Shown: positions 28,047 to 35,681 of the stretch, in pieces
Position numbering within the stretch: the stretch's first letter is position 1
How the letters are laid out: every line of letters begins with the position of its first letter
Source of the DNA: Catenulispora yoronensis
GTDB lineage: Bacteria > Actinomycetota > Actinomycetes > Streptomycetales > Catenulisporaceae
DNA length: 64,000 nucleotides
Assembly: GCF_039531695.1 (NCBI RefSeq)
Contig: NZ_BAAAQN010000002.1
Location: 273,277-337,276 of the forward strand
Direction of reading: 5' to 3'
Position numbers and translations under genes: made by a program
Notes under the pieces: model-generated
The model's input: only the letters and a program-made list of their open reading frames with translations
Told to the model about the DNA's origin: nothing
The model's database searches: none

Positions 28047-28378
28047 GCCAGACCATCACGCCGTGGTCGGTGTGGTGGATGAACTTCGATCCGCAGGCCG
28101 GGCGGGAGCAGGGTGGGCGGCGGCCGGCCATTGTGGTTGGTTCGCGCTTTGCTTGTGCGCTGCCCAATGGGTTGGTGCTGGTTGTGCCGTGTACCAGTAC
28201 TGATCGTGGGTTGCCGTTCCAGCCCCGGGTGGAGTTGGGTGGGCGGCCTGGGTTTGCGATGTGCGATCAGGTCAAGGCGTTGTCGCGGGGGCGGATTGTG
28301 AATCCGCATCGGGGTGCGTTGACCGGTGCGGAGATTGAGCGGATCAAGTTTGTGTTGCGGCGGATGCTCGATGTTTGA
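28043..28378 (+). CDS. MazF/PemK-type endoribonuclease toxin
   Basis: A 111-residue protein with the MazF fold signature. WSVWWMNFDPQAGREQGGRRPAIVV-type strand-loop is present, then LVLVVPCTSTDRGLPFQPRV and GFAMCDQVKALSRGRIV. The active-site Arg in the REQGGRRP loop and the Thr/Ser in PCTSTDR are visible. MazF toxins cleave mRNA at short sequences and are neutralised by the partner antitoxin. The codon use is T-richer at third positions than in the flanking mqn genes, suggesting a later insertion between mqnP and mqnM. Confidence 0.87.
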   Translation: MSQTITPWSVWWMNFDPQAGREQGGRRPAIVVGSRFACALPNGLVLVVPCTSTDRGLPFQPRVELGGRPGFAMCDQVKALSRGRIVNPHRGALTGAEIERIKFVLRRMLDV

Positions 28379-28475
28379 TGGTTTTTGATGTTTTTGATGT
28401 TCGGGATGTTTTTGATGTTGTCTTGCGTTTTTGATGTTGGTTGATGATTTTGATGTTGTTTTGTGGTTTTTGGTG
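28369..28475. repeat. T-rich direct repeat array with TTTTTGATG core
   Basis: A roughly 100-base stretch in which TTTTGATG-type units recur about seven times, beginning within the last codons of the toxin gene. The stretch is strikingly A/T-rich against a genome near 70 percent G+C. It codes for nothing recognisable. The T-runs could aid termination after the toxin gene. Confidence 0.85.
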
Positions 28476-28535
28476 TGTGTGGCTTGGCGAGTAAAAGGGT
28501 GGACCAGCCGACGGCGGCTGGGGCACTCTGTGACG

Positions 28536-29183
28536 ATGGTCTCCTTCTCGCAGCTCCTCCTCGTCGCGGGCGCGGCGTTGGTTTTCGCGCTTGTGCCGGG
28601 TCCGGCGGTGGTGTTCGTCGTTACCCGCTCCGTGGACCAGAATCGGCGCGCCGGTATGGCGTCCGGGCTGGGTGTGGCGGTCGGCAACTGGGTCTTGGTG
28701 GTTGGCGCGGCCTATGGGTTGTCGGCGTTGTTGGCTACTTCCACTGCCGCGTACAACGTGGTCCGATTCACCGGCGCGGCCTACCTGATCTACCTCGGCG
28801 TCCGGCGTCTGCTGGACCGGCGCACTACGTTCGAGGCCGATGCGGCTCCTGCGCAGCCGCTGCGCCGCCTGTTCGGGCAGGGGACTCTGGTCGGCTTGCT
28901 GAATCCGAAGGCGGCGCTGTTCTTCTTCTCGTTCCTGCCGCAGTTCGTGGTCGGCGGGCATGGCTCCGTGGCGACGCAGATGATGGTGCTGGGCACGCTC
29001 GTGGTCGGGATTACGTTGCTGAGCGACTGCGGTTACGCGGCTCTGGCTGGGGGCGTGGGGCAGGCGCTGCTGCGTAAGCCGAAGGTGGTGCGGCGGCAGC
29101 AGATCGTGGCGGGGTGTGTCTACATAGGGCTGGGTGTGGTGGCGGCGATGACCGGTCCGAGCACCGCGAAGGCGAGTACCTGA
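28536..29183 (+). CDS. LysE family amino-acid exporter
   Basis: A 215-residue, six-helix LysE/RhtB-type exporter. The N-terminal family pattern FALVPGPAVVFVVTRSVDQN is present, with the GxxxGxxxGxxV helix seen as GMASGLGVAVGNWVLVVG. The later GTLVGLLNPKAALFFFSFLPQF is the second family signature. The substrate is probably an amino acid or small metabolite. A GTG two codons upstream (28530) is an alternative start. It sits between the toxin gene and mqnM with no evident functional link. Confidence 0.87.
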   Translation: MVSFSQLLLVAGAALVFALVPGPAVVFVVTRSVDQNRRAGMASGLGVAVGNWVLVVGAAYGLSALLATSTAAYNVVRFTGAAYLIYLGVRRLLDRRTTFEADAAPAQPLRRLFGQGTLVGLLNPKAALFFFSFLPQFVVGGHGSVATQMMVLGTLVVGITLLSDCGYAALAGGVGQALLRKPKVVRRQQIVAGCVYIGLGVVAAMTGPSTAKAST

Positions 29184-29242
29184 CGGGGTTCGGCTGGGGG
29201 ACTTGGGGACAGGGGGACTGAGGACTGAGGGACAATGGGGGC

Positions 29243-29884
29243 ATGATCGATCGTCCTCGTCGCCCCTGGGTCGTTGGTGTTTCCGGTGCCTCTGGGACGC
29301 CCTATGCTGCCGCGACTATTCGAGCTCTGCTCGACGCCGGCGAGGACGTGGATTTGGTGGTCAGCCGCGCGGCTCGGCTGACTGTGCTGGACGAGACTGG
29401 TATCTCGTTCCGCGATGGCCATTGGCGTGAGGACCTTGCTGCTTGGCTTGGCCGGTCGGCGGATCATCCATGCTTTGATGCCGTCCGGTATTGGACGGCG
29501 GGCGACTTCGCTGCGGGGCCGTCGTCTGGGAGTTATCCGACGCGGGGCATGGTCGTGGTCCCGGCTTCTACGGCTGCTGTGGCGGGTATCGCGCTGGGGC
29601 TGTCGAAGGATCTGTTGCAGCGCGCCGCCGATGTGACGCTGAAGGAGCGGCGGACGTTGGTGGTGTGTGTCCGTGAGACTCCGCTTAACCGGGGGACGCT
29701 GCGGCATCTGCTGGAGCTGGATGAGGCTGGGGCTGTGGTGCTGCCTGCTGCGCCTGGGTTTTATGCGGGGTTGAAGGATGTTCAGCAGCTTGTGGATTTT
29801 GTGGCGGGGAAGATTTTGGATGTGCTGGGGGTCGAGCACGTGTTGTTTCGGCGGTGGCGGGGGGAGATTGGGGCTGGGGGGTGA
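29243..29884 (+). CDS. mqnM: UbiX-type flavin prenyltransferase
   Basis: A 213-residue UbiX-fold enzyme. It makes prenylated FMN, the cofactor that the UbiD-type decarboxylase MqnL needs. Family landmarks are VVGVSGASGTPYAAATIRAL, MVVVPASTAAVAGIALGLSKDLLQRAADVTLKERR in segments, and VCVRETPLNRGTLRHLLEL. Codon use is T-richer than in mqnA/C/E, as in the neighbouring toxin and DUF3291 genes. It is separated from mqnL/P by the toxin-antitoxin pair and the LysE gene. Confidence 0.92.
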   Translation: MIDRPRRPWVVGVSGASGTPYAAATIRALLDAGEDVDLVVSRAARLTVLDETGISFRDGHWREDLAAWLGRSADHPCFDAVRYWTAGDFAAGPSSGSYPTRGMVVVPASTAAVAGIALGLSKDLLQRAADVTLKERRTLVVCVRETPLNRGTLRHLLELDEAGAVVLPAAPGFYAGLKDVQQLVDFVAGKILDVLGVEHVLFRRWRGEIGAGG

Positions 29885-29909
29885 GGGGGGTGGGGGTGGG
29901 GTGGCTAGG

Positions 29910-30276
29910 TGAAGTCAGAGGCCAGTCAAAAGCCAGTCAAAAGCTAGGCAAAGTCAAAAGCTGGGTAAGGCAGGCGCCTCCGGCGAGGACCTCTGATCCC
30001 TCGGAGAACTGGCGCTAGTCCATAGGTGGGCCCGGTTAGTCCCTGCGCTGGCGGTTTGTGAGGTGGGGTTTGTTCCCCTCGCTCACGTCGGCAGCCCTAC
30101 GGGTACAGCACCGCCGCCCAGGTATCAAGTCCATGCCGCTGCGGTGAGAGTCCTGGGGCTGCGGTTGCGCTTGCATGAACTTGACACCTGGTCGGCGGTA
30201 CTGTAGGCAAAGCCCTGCCGACGTGACCGAGGAGAACAAACCAAAAACCCAGGGAGAGGACTGAAGGATTCGGGGG
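29910..30276 (+). repeat. Long-hairpin repeat element, copy 1
   Basis: A non-coding element of about 365 bp shared with copies 2 (58.7 kb) and 3 (59.4 kb, inverted). From left to right it has AGTCAAAAGC-like short repeats, a small GCGCC...GGCGC inverted repeat, and a large hairpin. The hairpin arms are 30068-30135 and 30174-30241, each 68 bases and matching at 56 of 68 positions, around a 38-base loop. The element ends with CCCAGGGAGAGGACTGAAGG. Flanking sequence on the right resumes GCCGGTG(G/A)GG units like those between copies 2 and 3. It fills the gap between mqnM and the DUF3291 gene. Confidence 0.92.
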
Positions 30277-30415
30277 AAGAGGGTGGTCCGCTTTAGGACT
30301 GCGGCTGCCGGTGGGGTGGAGCCTTGGCCGATCGGTGAGGCTTTGCCACCTTCTACCGCTGCCTCGCCACGGACCAACTCCTCATAGACCTCAAGGCTGT
30401 CAGTAGCCTGCGCCC

Positions 30416-30901
30416 ATGGACACTGCCGATTCCCTGTCCGGCCCGTTCGAGGGCTTCCATCTAGCGCAGGTGAACATCGGTCGGCTGGTCGCGCCTCTGC
30501 ACGACCCTGCCGTCGCGGACTTCACCAAGAACCTGGGGCGGATCAACGCTCAGGGTAAGAGCATGCCTGGCTTCGTCTGGTTGTTGGAGGGTGATGATCC
30601 GGAGCTTGGGGCCAGTGATGTTGCGTGGCCTGGGGATCCGGAGACGATCGTCAATTTGACGGTCTGGACCTCGATTGGTGCGTTGCGCGAGTTTGCCTTC
30701 ACTGGTGAGCATCGGGCGTTTTTGGCTCGGCGGAAGGAGTTCTTCCAGGCGCAGGCTGTCGCTACTTCGGCGATGTGGTGGGTGCCGGATGGGCATCGGC
30801 CGACGGTGCAGGAGGCGCAGGATCGGTTGGAGCACTTTCGGCGGCATGGTGCGACGGCGCGGGCGTTCTGGTTTCAGCGGCCGTTTGCGCCGGAGGCGTA
30901 G
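30416..30901 (+). CDS. DUF3291 domain protein
   Basis: A 161-residue protein of the DUF3291 family, a dimeric ferredoxin-like alpha/beta barrel fold related to antibiotic biosynthesis monooxygenases. Landmarks are FHLAQVNIGRLVAPLHDP, MPGFVWLLEGDD, IVNLTVWTSIGALREFAF and MWWVPDGHRPTVQEAQDRL. No catalytic reaction is established for the family. The gene has T-rich third positions like mqnM and is followed at once by a strong terminator. Confidence 0.87.
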   Translation: MDTADSLSGPFEGFHLAQVNIGRLVAPLHDPAVADFTKNLGRINAQGKSMPGFVWLLEGDDPELGASDVAWPGDPETIVNLTVWTSIGALREFAFTGEHRAFLARRKEFFQAQAVATSAMWWVPDGHRPTVQEAQDRLEHFRRHGATARAFWFQRPFAPEA

Positions 30902-30905
30902 CGAA

Positions 30906-30951
30906 GGAGCGCCCGTTCCAGTCCCGGGGGGACGGACTGGACGGGCGCTCC
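30906..30951 (+). terminator. Strong hairpin terminator after the DUF3291 gene
   Basis: The stem pairs GGAGCGCCCGTTCCAGTCC with GGACTGGACGGGCGCTCC with one bulged T and a nine-base loop. It begins five bases after the stop codon. Confidence 0.85.
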
Positions 30952-31096
30952 CGTTGTTCCCGGCCGCCGATCACCCGAGCGTCGATCCGAGGGGGGAGTC
31001 GATCGACGCGAACGGCGGCCGGAGCTTTGGGTGGATGGTGCTCGTGGTGCTTCTCGTGGTGCTCAAGGGCTGGCTGGCCGGCGCTATAGGCGCGGC

Positions 31097-31189
31097 TCAG
31101 GCGTGGCGTCGCCGGTCGCGGGCCTTGGCGGCCTGCTTGCGGAGTTCGGCGAGGCGGGTGTGTGCGGCCTCGTACGGTGAGAAGTTCAT
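31097..31189 (-). CDS. Putative 30-residue basic small protein
   Basis: A short reverse-strand frame encodes MNFSPYEAAHTRLAELRKQA followed by AKARDRRRHA and a stop. An excellent Shine-Dalgarno sequence (AAAGGAG) lies at correct spacing before the ATG, and an A/T-rich region suitable for a promoter (31195-31260) lies upstream. The peptide is predicted to be one amphipathic basic helix. Similar tiny E-L-R-K/R peptides occur in streptomycetes, where they are usually unannotated. No function is known. It occupies the otherwise gene-free interval between the DUF3291 and Lrp genes. Confidence 0.55.
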   Translation of the reverse strand: MNFSPYEAAHTRLAELRKQAAKARDRRRHA

Positions 31190-31396
31190 CGTTGACTCCT
31201 TTGATCCGTCGGGCTTAATCTCTAGTACGCCTTTAATTCTAAGGAGCTTCACGCTGTGTGTCCACTGGATTGAAGGTGAAGCCGGTCACAGATCGTGAAC
31301 GGGGGGTGAACGTGGCCTGCCGGGTGGTCGTGGCGCGGGGGCGCTGACGGGAGCCGCTACGCTCGCATTCGGACGCATGGGACCCACAGGACCGAC

Positions 31397-31888
31397 ATGA
31401 AGAGGTGGTCAGGAAGCATGGACGCGGTGGACCGCGCGTTGATCGACGCGCTGCGGACCAACGGCCGCATGTCGTACGCGGAGCTGGGCCGCCTGGTCAG
31501 CCTGTCGGGTCCGTCGGTGACCGACCGGATCAACCGGCTGGAGGCCAACGGGGTGATCACTGGTTATCGGGCGCTGGTGGCGCCGGATCAGCTGGGGCTG
31601 AACGTGACCGCGATGATAGGCATCCTGCTGTCGGACTCGGCCGAGCTCGACGACGTGGCCTGGCGGCTGCGGGACGTGCCGGAGATCGAGGACTGCTTCT
31701 TCGTGGCCGGCGAGGAGTCGTTCTTGTTGAAGGTTCGCGCCGGGCATCCGGAGGACCTGGAGCGGATCATCGGCCGCATCACCCGCATCCGCGGGGTGGC
31801 CCGGACCCGGACCACGATCGCGCTGTCGACCAAGTGGGAGGACCGGCCGATGCCGCTGGCCGAGCCGGAGGAAGAGGTCGGCAAGTAG
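31397..31888 (+). CDS. Lrp/AsnC family transcriptional regulator
   Basis: A 163-residue regulator. The N-terminal winged HTH is VDRALIDALRTNGRMSYAEL with LSGPSVTDRINRLEANGVIT. The C-terminal RAM ligand-binding domain is VTAMIGILLSDSAELDDV through to RGVARTRTTIALS. Family members sense amino acids and form octamers. The ATG at 31397 gives seven residues before MDAVDRAL; an ATG at 31418 is an equally plausible start. A terminator follows 27 bases after the stop. An Lrp gene also lies close to the mqn genes in Streptomyces, but its targets here are unknown. Confidence 0.9.
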   Translation: MKRWSGSMDAVDRALIDALRTNGRMSYAELGRLVSLSGPSVTDRINRLEANGVITGYRALVAPDQLGLNVTAMIGILLSDSAELDDVAWRLRDVPEIEDCFFVAGEESFLLKVRAGHPEDLERIIGRITRIRGVARTRTTIALSTKWEDRPMPLAEPEEEVGK

Positions 31889-31915
31889 GAACCGCCCTGC
31901 GGGGCCGAGGACGAA

Positions 31916-31948
31916 GAACCCCGGTCGGGATGATCCCGGCCGGGGTTC
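31916..31948 (+). terminator. Hairpin terminator after the Lrp gene
   Basis: GAACCCCGGTCGGGA pairs with TCCCGGCCGGGGTTC around a TGA loop. It lies between convergent genes and could serve both directions. Confidence 0.85.
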
Positions 31949-31980
31949 GTTGCGCTGTGCGGGGGAGTGCCCGCTGTCCG

Positions 31981-32967
31981 TCAGGCCAGGACGATCGTCA
32001 CCACGATCGCGACGATGCCGATGTGCGAGGCGATCACTGCCGCCAGGCAGGCGTACCGGCCGTTCGGCGGCGTGTTCTCGTCGGTGAGGTAGGCCCCGGC
32101 CAGCACGGCCAGGCCGGTCACGAGCGGCACCGTGAGCAGCGGCGTCAGGTGCGGGATCACGTTCTTCACCTGGGCGGCGAACAGCAGGCTGAGCCAGCTC
32201 AGGCCGGCCACCACGGTGAAGCCCCAGGTCAGGCCGAGTGGGGTGATGCGCCGCCAGTGCAGCAGGCCGGCGATGATCGCCATCGTGGCCGGGATGGCCA
32301 GCGCGGAGTAGGTCAGCAGCTGGGAGTTCAGGGTCACGCCGGCGATCGAGCGGGAGGACCCGCCGGCCGACGCGGCGCCGCACAGGAACGCCACGATCAG
32401 CGACGGGACCGCGCCGATCGCGAACGCGATGCCCAGGCGCTGGCCCAGCGGGACCGCCGGGCCGGTCGGCGCGCCGCCGCGGCCGCGGGCCGGAGCCGCC
32501 GCCCGGGAGCCGCCGGAAGCCCCCCGGGAGCCGCCGCCGGCCCGCCGGGTGCCGCCGCGCGGCGGAGCCTCGTCGTGATCATCGTCATAGCCGCCGGAGC
32601 CGCTCGCGCCCCGCTGCCCGCGCGGATCGCCGTAGCCGTCGTCATAGCCCCGGCCGCCGGCGCGGGAGCCCCCGCCGCCGCGACCGCCGTCGTCGTAGTT
32701 GCCGTCGTAGTCCGCCTGACCCCCGCCGCGGCTGCCGCCGCCGGGACCCGGACGGCCGCCCTGGCTGCCGTATCCGTCGTCGTATCCTCCACGGCGCGTG
32801 CGCTCGTCGCGCCCGGCCGGCCGCTGCGCCGACCGCGGTTGCGGCTCCCACGGCGATTGCGCCGCGTTCGCTCGCTGACCGTAGCCGTCGGGCCGCTGAC
32901 CGCGACCGCCGCCCCGCTCGTCCGGCGGGGGCCAGTCGGCGGCTCGTCTGGAGGGTGATTCGGACAT
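31981..32967 (-). CDS. Membrane protein with Gly/Arg/Tyr-rich disordered N-terminus
   Basis: A 328-residue protein. Residues 1-165 are disordered with many GGYDDGYG-like and RG-rich units. Residues 166-328 form about five membrane helices (LGIAFAIGAVPSLIVAFLCG, TYSALAIPATMAIIAGLLHW, LTPLLTVPLVTGLAVLAGAY and a final AAVIASHIGIVAIVVTIVLA). I do not recognise the family. The RG/YDD repeats resemble phase-separating low-complexity tails, which is inference. The start is divergent from mqnE. Confidence 0.65.
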   Translation of the reverse strand: MSESPSRRAADWPPPDERGGGRGQRPDGYGQRANAAQSPWEPQPRSAQRPAGRDERTRRGGYDDGYGSQGGRPGPGGGSRGGGQADYDGNYDDGGRGGGGSRAGGRGYDDGYGDPRGQRGASGSGGYDDDHDEAPPRGGTRRAGGGSRGASGGSRAAAPARGRGGAPTGPAVPLGQRLGIAFAIGAVPSLIVAFLCGAASAGGSSRSIAGVTLNSQLLTYSALAIPATMAIIAGLLHWRRITPLGLTWGFTVVAGLSWLSLLFAAQVKNVIPHLTPLLTVPLVTGLAVLAGAYLTDENTPPNGRYACLAAVIASHIGIVAIVVTIVLA

Positions 32968-33091
32968 GATGACGACTATCCGCTGTCCGGGCTCCGAATG
33001 GCAACGTGATCTAGGAATCCGAACGATGTTGTGACACCCGGCAGGCGTACCCTGCTTCTGCAGGTGCTACAGCGACAGAAGAGGTGAAGCC

Positions 33092-34252
33092 ATGGATACC
33101 GGGCTGAAGCGGGAGATCGAGGAGAAAGTCCTCGCCGGCTCGCGGCTGTCCTTCGACGACGGGGTGGCGCTGTACGGCACCGACGAGGTGGCCTGGCTGG
33201 GCGAGCTCGCCCACGAGGTGCGGACGCGCAAGAACGGCGACAAGGTCTTCTTCAACGTCAACCGGCACCTGAACATGACGAACGTCTGTTCGGCCTCCTG
33301 CGCCTACTGCTCCTTCCAGCGCAAGCCGGGGGAGAAGGACGCCTACACGATGCGCATCGAGGAGGCCGTGCGGCTGGCCAAGCAGATGGAGCCGGACGGC
33401 ATCACCGAGCTGCACATCGTCAACGGCCTGCACCCCACGCTGCCGTGGCGCTACTACCCGAAGTCGATCAGCGAGCTGAAGGCGGTGCTGCCCGGCGTCA
33501 CGATCAAGGCCTTCACCGCCACCGAGATCCACTGGTTCGAGCGCATCTCCGGCCTCGGCGCCGACGAGATCCTCGACGAGCTCATCGAGGCCGGCCTGGA
33601 GTCCCTGACCGGCGGCGGCGCGGAGATCTTCGACGAGGAGATCCGCTCGCGGATCGTGGACCACCAGACCCACTGGGAGGACTGGTCGCGGATCCACCGG
33701 CTGGCCCACGCCAAGGGCCTGCGGACCCCGGCGACCATGCTCTACGGGCACATCGAGGAGCCCCGGCACCGGGTGGACCACGTCCTGCGGCTGCGCGAGC
33801 TCCAGGACGAGACCGGCGGCTTCGCCGTGTTCATCCCGCTGCGCTTCCAGCACGACTTCCACGACAGCAAGGACGGCAAGGTCCGCAACCGGCTGATGGG
33901 CCAGCCGATGGCCACCGGCGTGGAGGCGCTGAAGACCTTCGCCGTCTCCCGGCTGCTGCTGGACAACTTCGACCACGTGAAGTGCTTCTGGGTCATGCAC
34001 GGCCTGTCCACCGCGCAGCTGGCGCTCAACTACGGCGCCGACGACCTGGACGGCTCGGTGGTCGAGTACAAGATCACGCACGACGCCGACAACTACGGCA
34101 CCCCGGACAAGATGACCCGCGAGGACCTGCTGGAGCTGATCCGCGACGCCGGGTTCACGCCGGTGGAGCGGAACACCCGCTATGAGGTCCTCAAGGAGTA
34201 CGAGGGTCCGGAGCAGGCGCGGCGCGAGGAGCCGCAGCTGATGACGTTCTGA
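33092..34252 (+). CDS. mqnE: Aminofutalosine synthase (radical SAM)
   Basis: A 386-residue radical SAM enzyme with the 4Fe-4S cysteines C66, C70 and C73 in NVCSASCAYCSFQRKPGEK. MqnE joins 3-[(1-carboxyvinyl)oxy]benzoate, the product of MqnA, to the adenosyl radical to form aminofutalosine. The diagnostic downstream segments are ELHIVNGLHPTLPWRYYP, TATEIHWFERISG and GKVRNRLMGQPMATG. An SD-like AGAGGTGAAG precedes the ATG, and a strong terminator follows the stop. Confidence 0.95.
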   Translation: MDTGLKREIEEKVLAGSRLSFDDGVALYGTDEVAWLGELAHEVRTRKNGDKVFFNVNRHLNMTNVCSASCAYCSFQRKPGEKDAYTMRIEEAVRLAKQMEPDGITELHIVNGLHPTLPWRYYPKSISELKAVLPGVTIKAFTATEIHWFERISGLGADEILDELIEAGLESLTGGGAEIFDEEIRSRIVDHQTHWEDWSRIHRLAHAKGLRTPATMLYGHIEEPRHRVDHVLRLRELQDETGGFAVFIPLRFQHDFHDSKDGKVRNRLMGQPMATGVEALKTFAVSRLLLDNFDHVKCFWVMHGLSTAQLALNYGADDLDGSVVEYKITHDADNYGTPDKMTREDLLELIRDAGFTPVERNTRYEVLKEYEGPEQARREEPQLMTF

Positions 34253-34304
34253 GGACGCGAACGCTCTGAAGCGCCCCGGAGTGACCCTCCGGGATCGCTC
34301 TGTC

Positions 34305-34354
34305 ACAGACGGCGAACATGTCCCCTTTTCGGGGGGTGCGTGTTCGCCGTCTGT
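34305..34354 (+). terminator. Long hairpin terminator after mqnE
   Basis: ACAGACGGCGAACA pairs perfectly with TGTTCGCCGTCTGT. An inner CCCC/GGGG stem with a TTTTC loop sits at the tip. Confidence 0.82.
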
Positions 34355-34406
34355 CATGCGAGCGTGATTTGGGAATCGGCCGACCGGTGCCGCATAGTCC
34401 TATCTT

Positions 34407-34637
34407 GTGAAGTCCCCAGACCGTCGTCCCCGCCCCTTCAGCCTGGCCACCGAGCTGCGGATCCTGGCCGTCGGCCTGTTCGCGGTCGCCGGCGGCGCGC
34501 TGCTGCTGGACCGGACCGAGCAGCTGGGCCCGGCTGAGGTCGCCGGCGCGGCGCTGATCGTCGTCGCGGTCGCGGCGGTGAACATCGTCGTCGGGCTGCG
34601 GCGCTCCCGGCGCGCGGCCGACGCGCTCGAACGCTGA
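34407..34637 (+). CDS. Small two-helix membrane protein
   Basis: A 76-residue protein with two hydrophobic helices (ILAVGLFAVAGGALLLD and GAALIVVAVAAVNIVVGL) and a basic C-terminus. The start is a GTG. The function is unknown. It is followed after 17 bases by the GNAT gene and probably shares its transcript. Confidence 0.6.
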   Translation: MKSPDRRPRPFSLATELRILAVGLFAVAGGALLLDRTEQLGPAEVAGAALIVVAVAAVNIVVGLRRSRRAADALER

Positions 34638-34654
34638 ATGCGACACTGATCATC

Positions 34655-35170
34655 ATGGCCCTGACCTTCCGCGTCCACACCGAGATACCGGACGACCTGC
34701 GCGCCCGGCTGGTCGACCTGTGGGTCGACGCCACCAACGCCGGCGGCGCCGTCGGCTTCGTCGCCCCGGTGGAGCGCGAGACCGTCGACGCCACCGCCTT
34801 CCGCCAGTTCGGCGTCGGGCTGGACCTGCTGCTGGTCGGTTCGGAGTCCCCGGACGGCGCGCCGGCCGCGTTCCTGGTCGTCACCGACCACCGGTTCCGC
34901 CTGATGGACCACGTCCGGCTGCTCAAGACCGTGATCGTGGACCCGAAGCACCAGGGCCAGGGCTACGGGACGGAGCTGCTGCGGGAGGCCGAGCGGGTGG
35001 CGCGTACCCTCGACGGTGTCGAGCTGCTCCACCTCACCTGCCGCGGCGGGCTCGGTCTGGAGCGGTTCTACGGCAAGTGCGGATACACCGAGGTCGGCCG
35101 CGTCCCGCGCATGCTGCGGGTGGGTGCGGACGACTACCGGGACGAGATCCACATGGCCCTGACCCTGTAG
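34655..35170 (+). CDS. GNAT family N-acetyltransferase
   Basis: A 171-residue acetyltransferase. The acetyl-CoA pyrophosphate loop is in VIVDPKHQGQGYGTELLREA (Q/R-x-x-G-x-G/A form). The C-terminal strand-helix GLGLERFYGKCGYTEVGRVP is typical of the family. The substrate is unknown. It lies between mqnE and mqnA in a group of small genes on the same strand. Confidence 0.88.
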   Translation: MALTFRVHTEIPDDLRARLVDLWVDATNAGGAVGFVAPVERETVDATAFRQFGVGLDLLLVGSESPDGAPAAFLVVTDHRFRLMDHVRLLKTVIVDPKHQGQGYGTELLREAERVARTLDGVELLHLTCRGGLGLERFYGKCGYTEVGRVPRMLRVGADDYRDEIHMALTL

Positions 35171-35214
35171 CCTCGCCCGTCGCTGTCTCTCATACCGATG
35201 GAAGGAGTCGGCGG

Positions 35215-35658
35215 ATGCCTGCCGACAACAAGACGGCCGCCCGGACCGCCGCGGCCGACACGCCGGACCTGGCCGACGCGCTGGACCCGGCCGACACGCC
35301 GGGCACGAGCGGCACCGCGGACGCGACCGGCACGCCCGAGGCGACCGACACGCCCGATCTGGCGGCGCGCGTGGTCTCGGCCACCGCCAAGCACGCCACC
35401 CTGCGCTACACCACGCTGCGCATCGCGATCTTCATCATTTCGCTCGGGGTGCTCTGGGGCGGGGTCGCCGCGACCGGGCACATCGTCACCGGCAACGGCG
35501 TGCTGTACCTGATGATGGGCTCGCTGCTGGTCTCCGGCGTGGCGTCGTTCTTCCTGCTGTCGCGGCAGCGGGACGCGATGTCCGCACAGGTGACCCGGCG
35601 TACCGAGAAGCTCACCGCCACGGTGCGCGCGAACGCCGCCCTGGAGGACGAGGACTGA
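35215..35658 (+). CDS. DUF4229 membrane protein
   Basis: A 147-residue protein with a low-complexity ADTPD/TGTPEATD N-terminus, then a DUF4229 core of two helices (IAIFIISLGVLWGGVAATG and VLYLMMGSLLVSGVASFFL) ending in the basic SRQRDAMSAQVTRR segment. The family is common beside menaquinone genes in actinobacteria, and its function is unknown. A GAAGGAG SD precedes the ATG. mqnA follows after 23 bases. Confidence 0.8.
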   Translation: MPADNKTAARTAAADTPDLADALDPADTPGTSGTADATGTPEATDTPDLAARVVSATAKHATLRYTTLRIAIFIISLGVLWGGVAATGHIVTGNGVLYLMMGSLLVSGVASFFLLSRQRDAMSAQVTRRTEKLTATVRANAALEDED

Positions 35659-35681
35659 TCAGCCGGACGTAGCCTGGGTGA

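Noticed and set aside
30036..30377. Similar peptides (GRRCCTRRAADVSEGNKP and GRRYCRQSPADVTEENKP type) readable from both arms of the repeat
   Set aside because: They arise because the two hairpin arms are inverted copies of each other. There is no ribosome-binding site, codon bias or domain, and all three copies give the same artefact.
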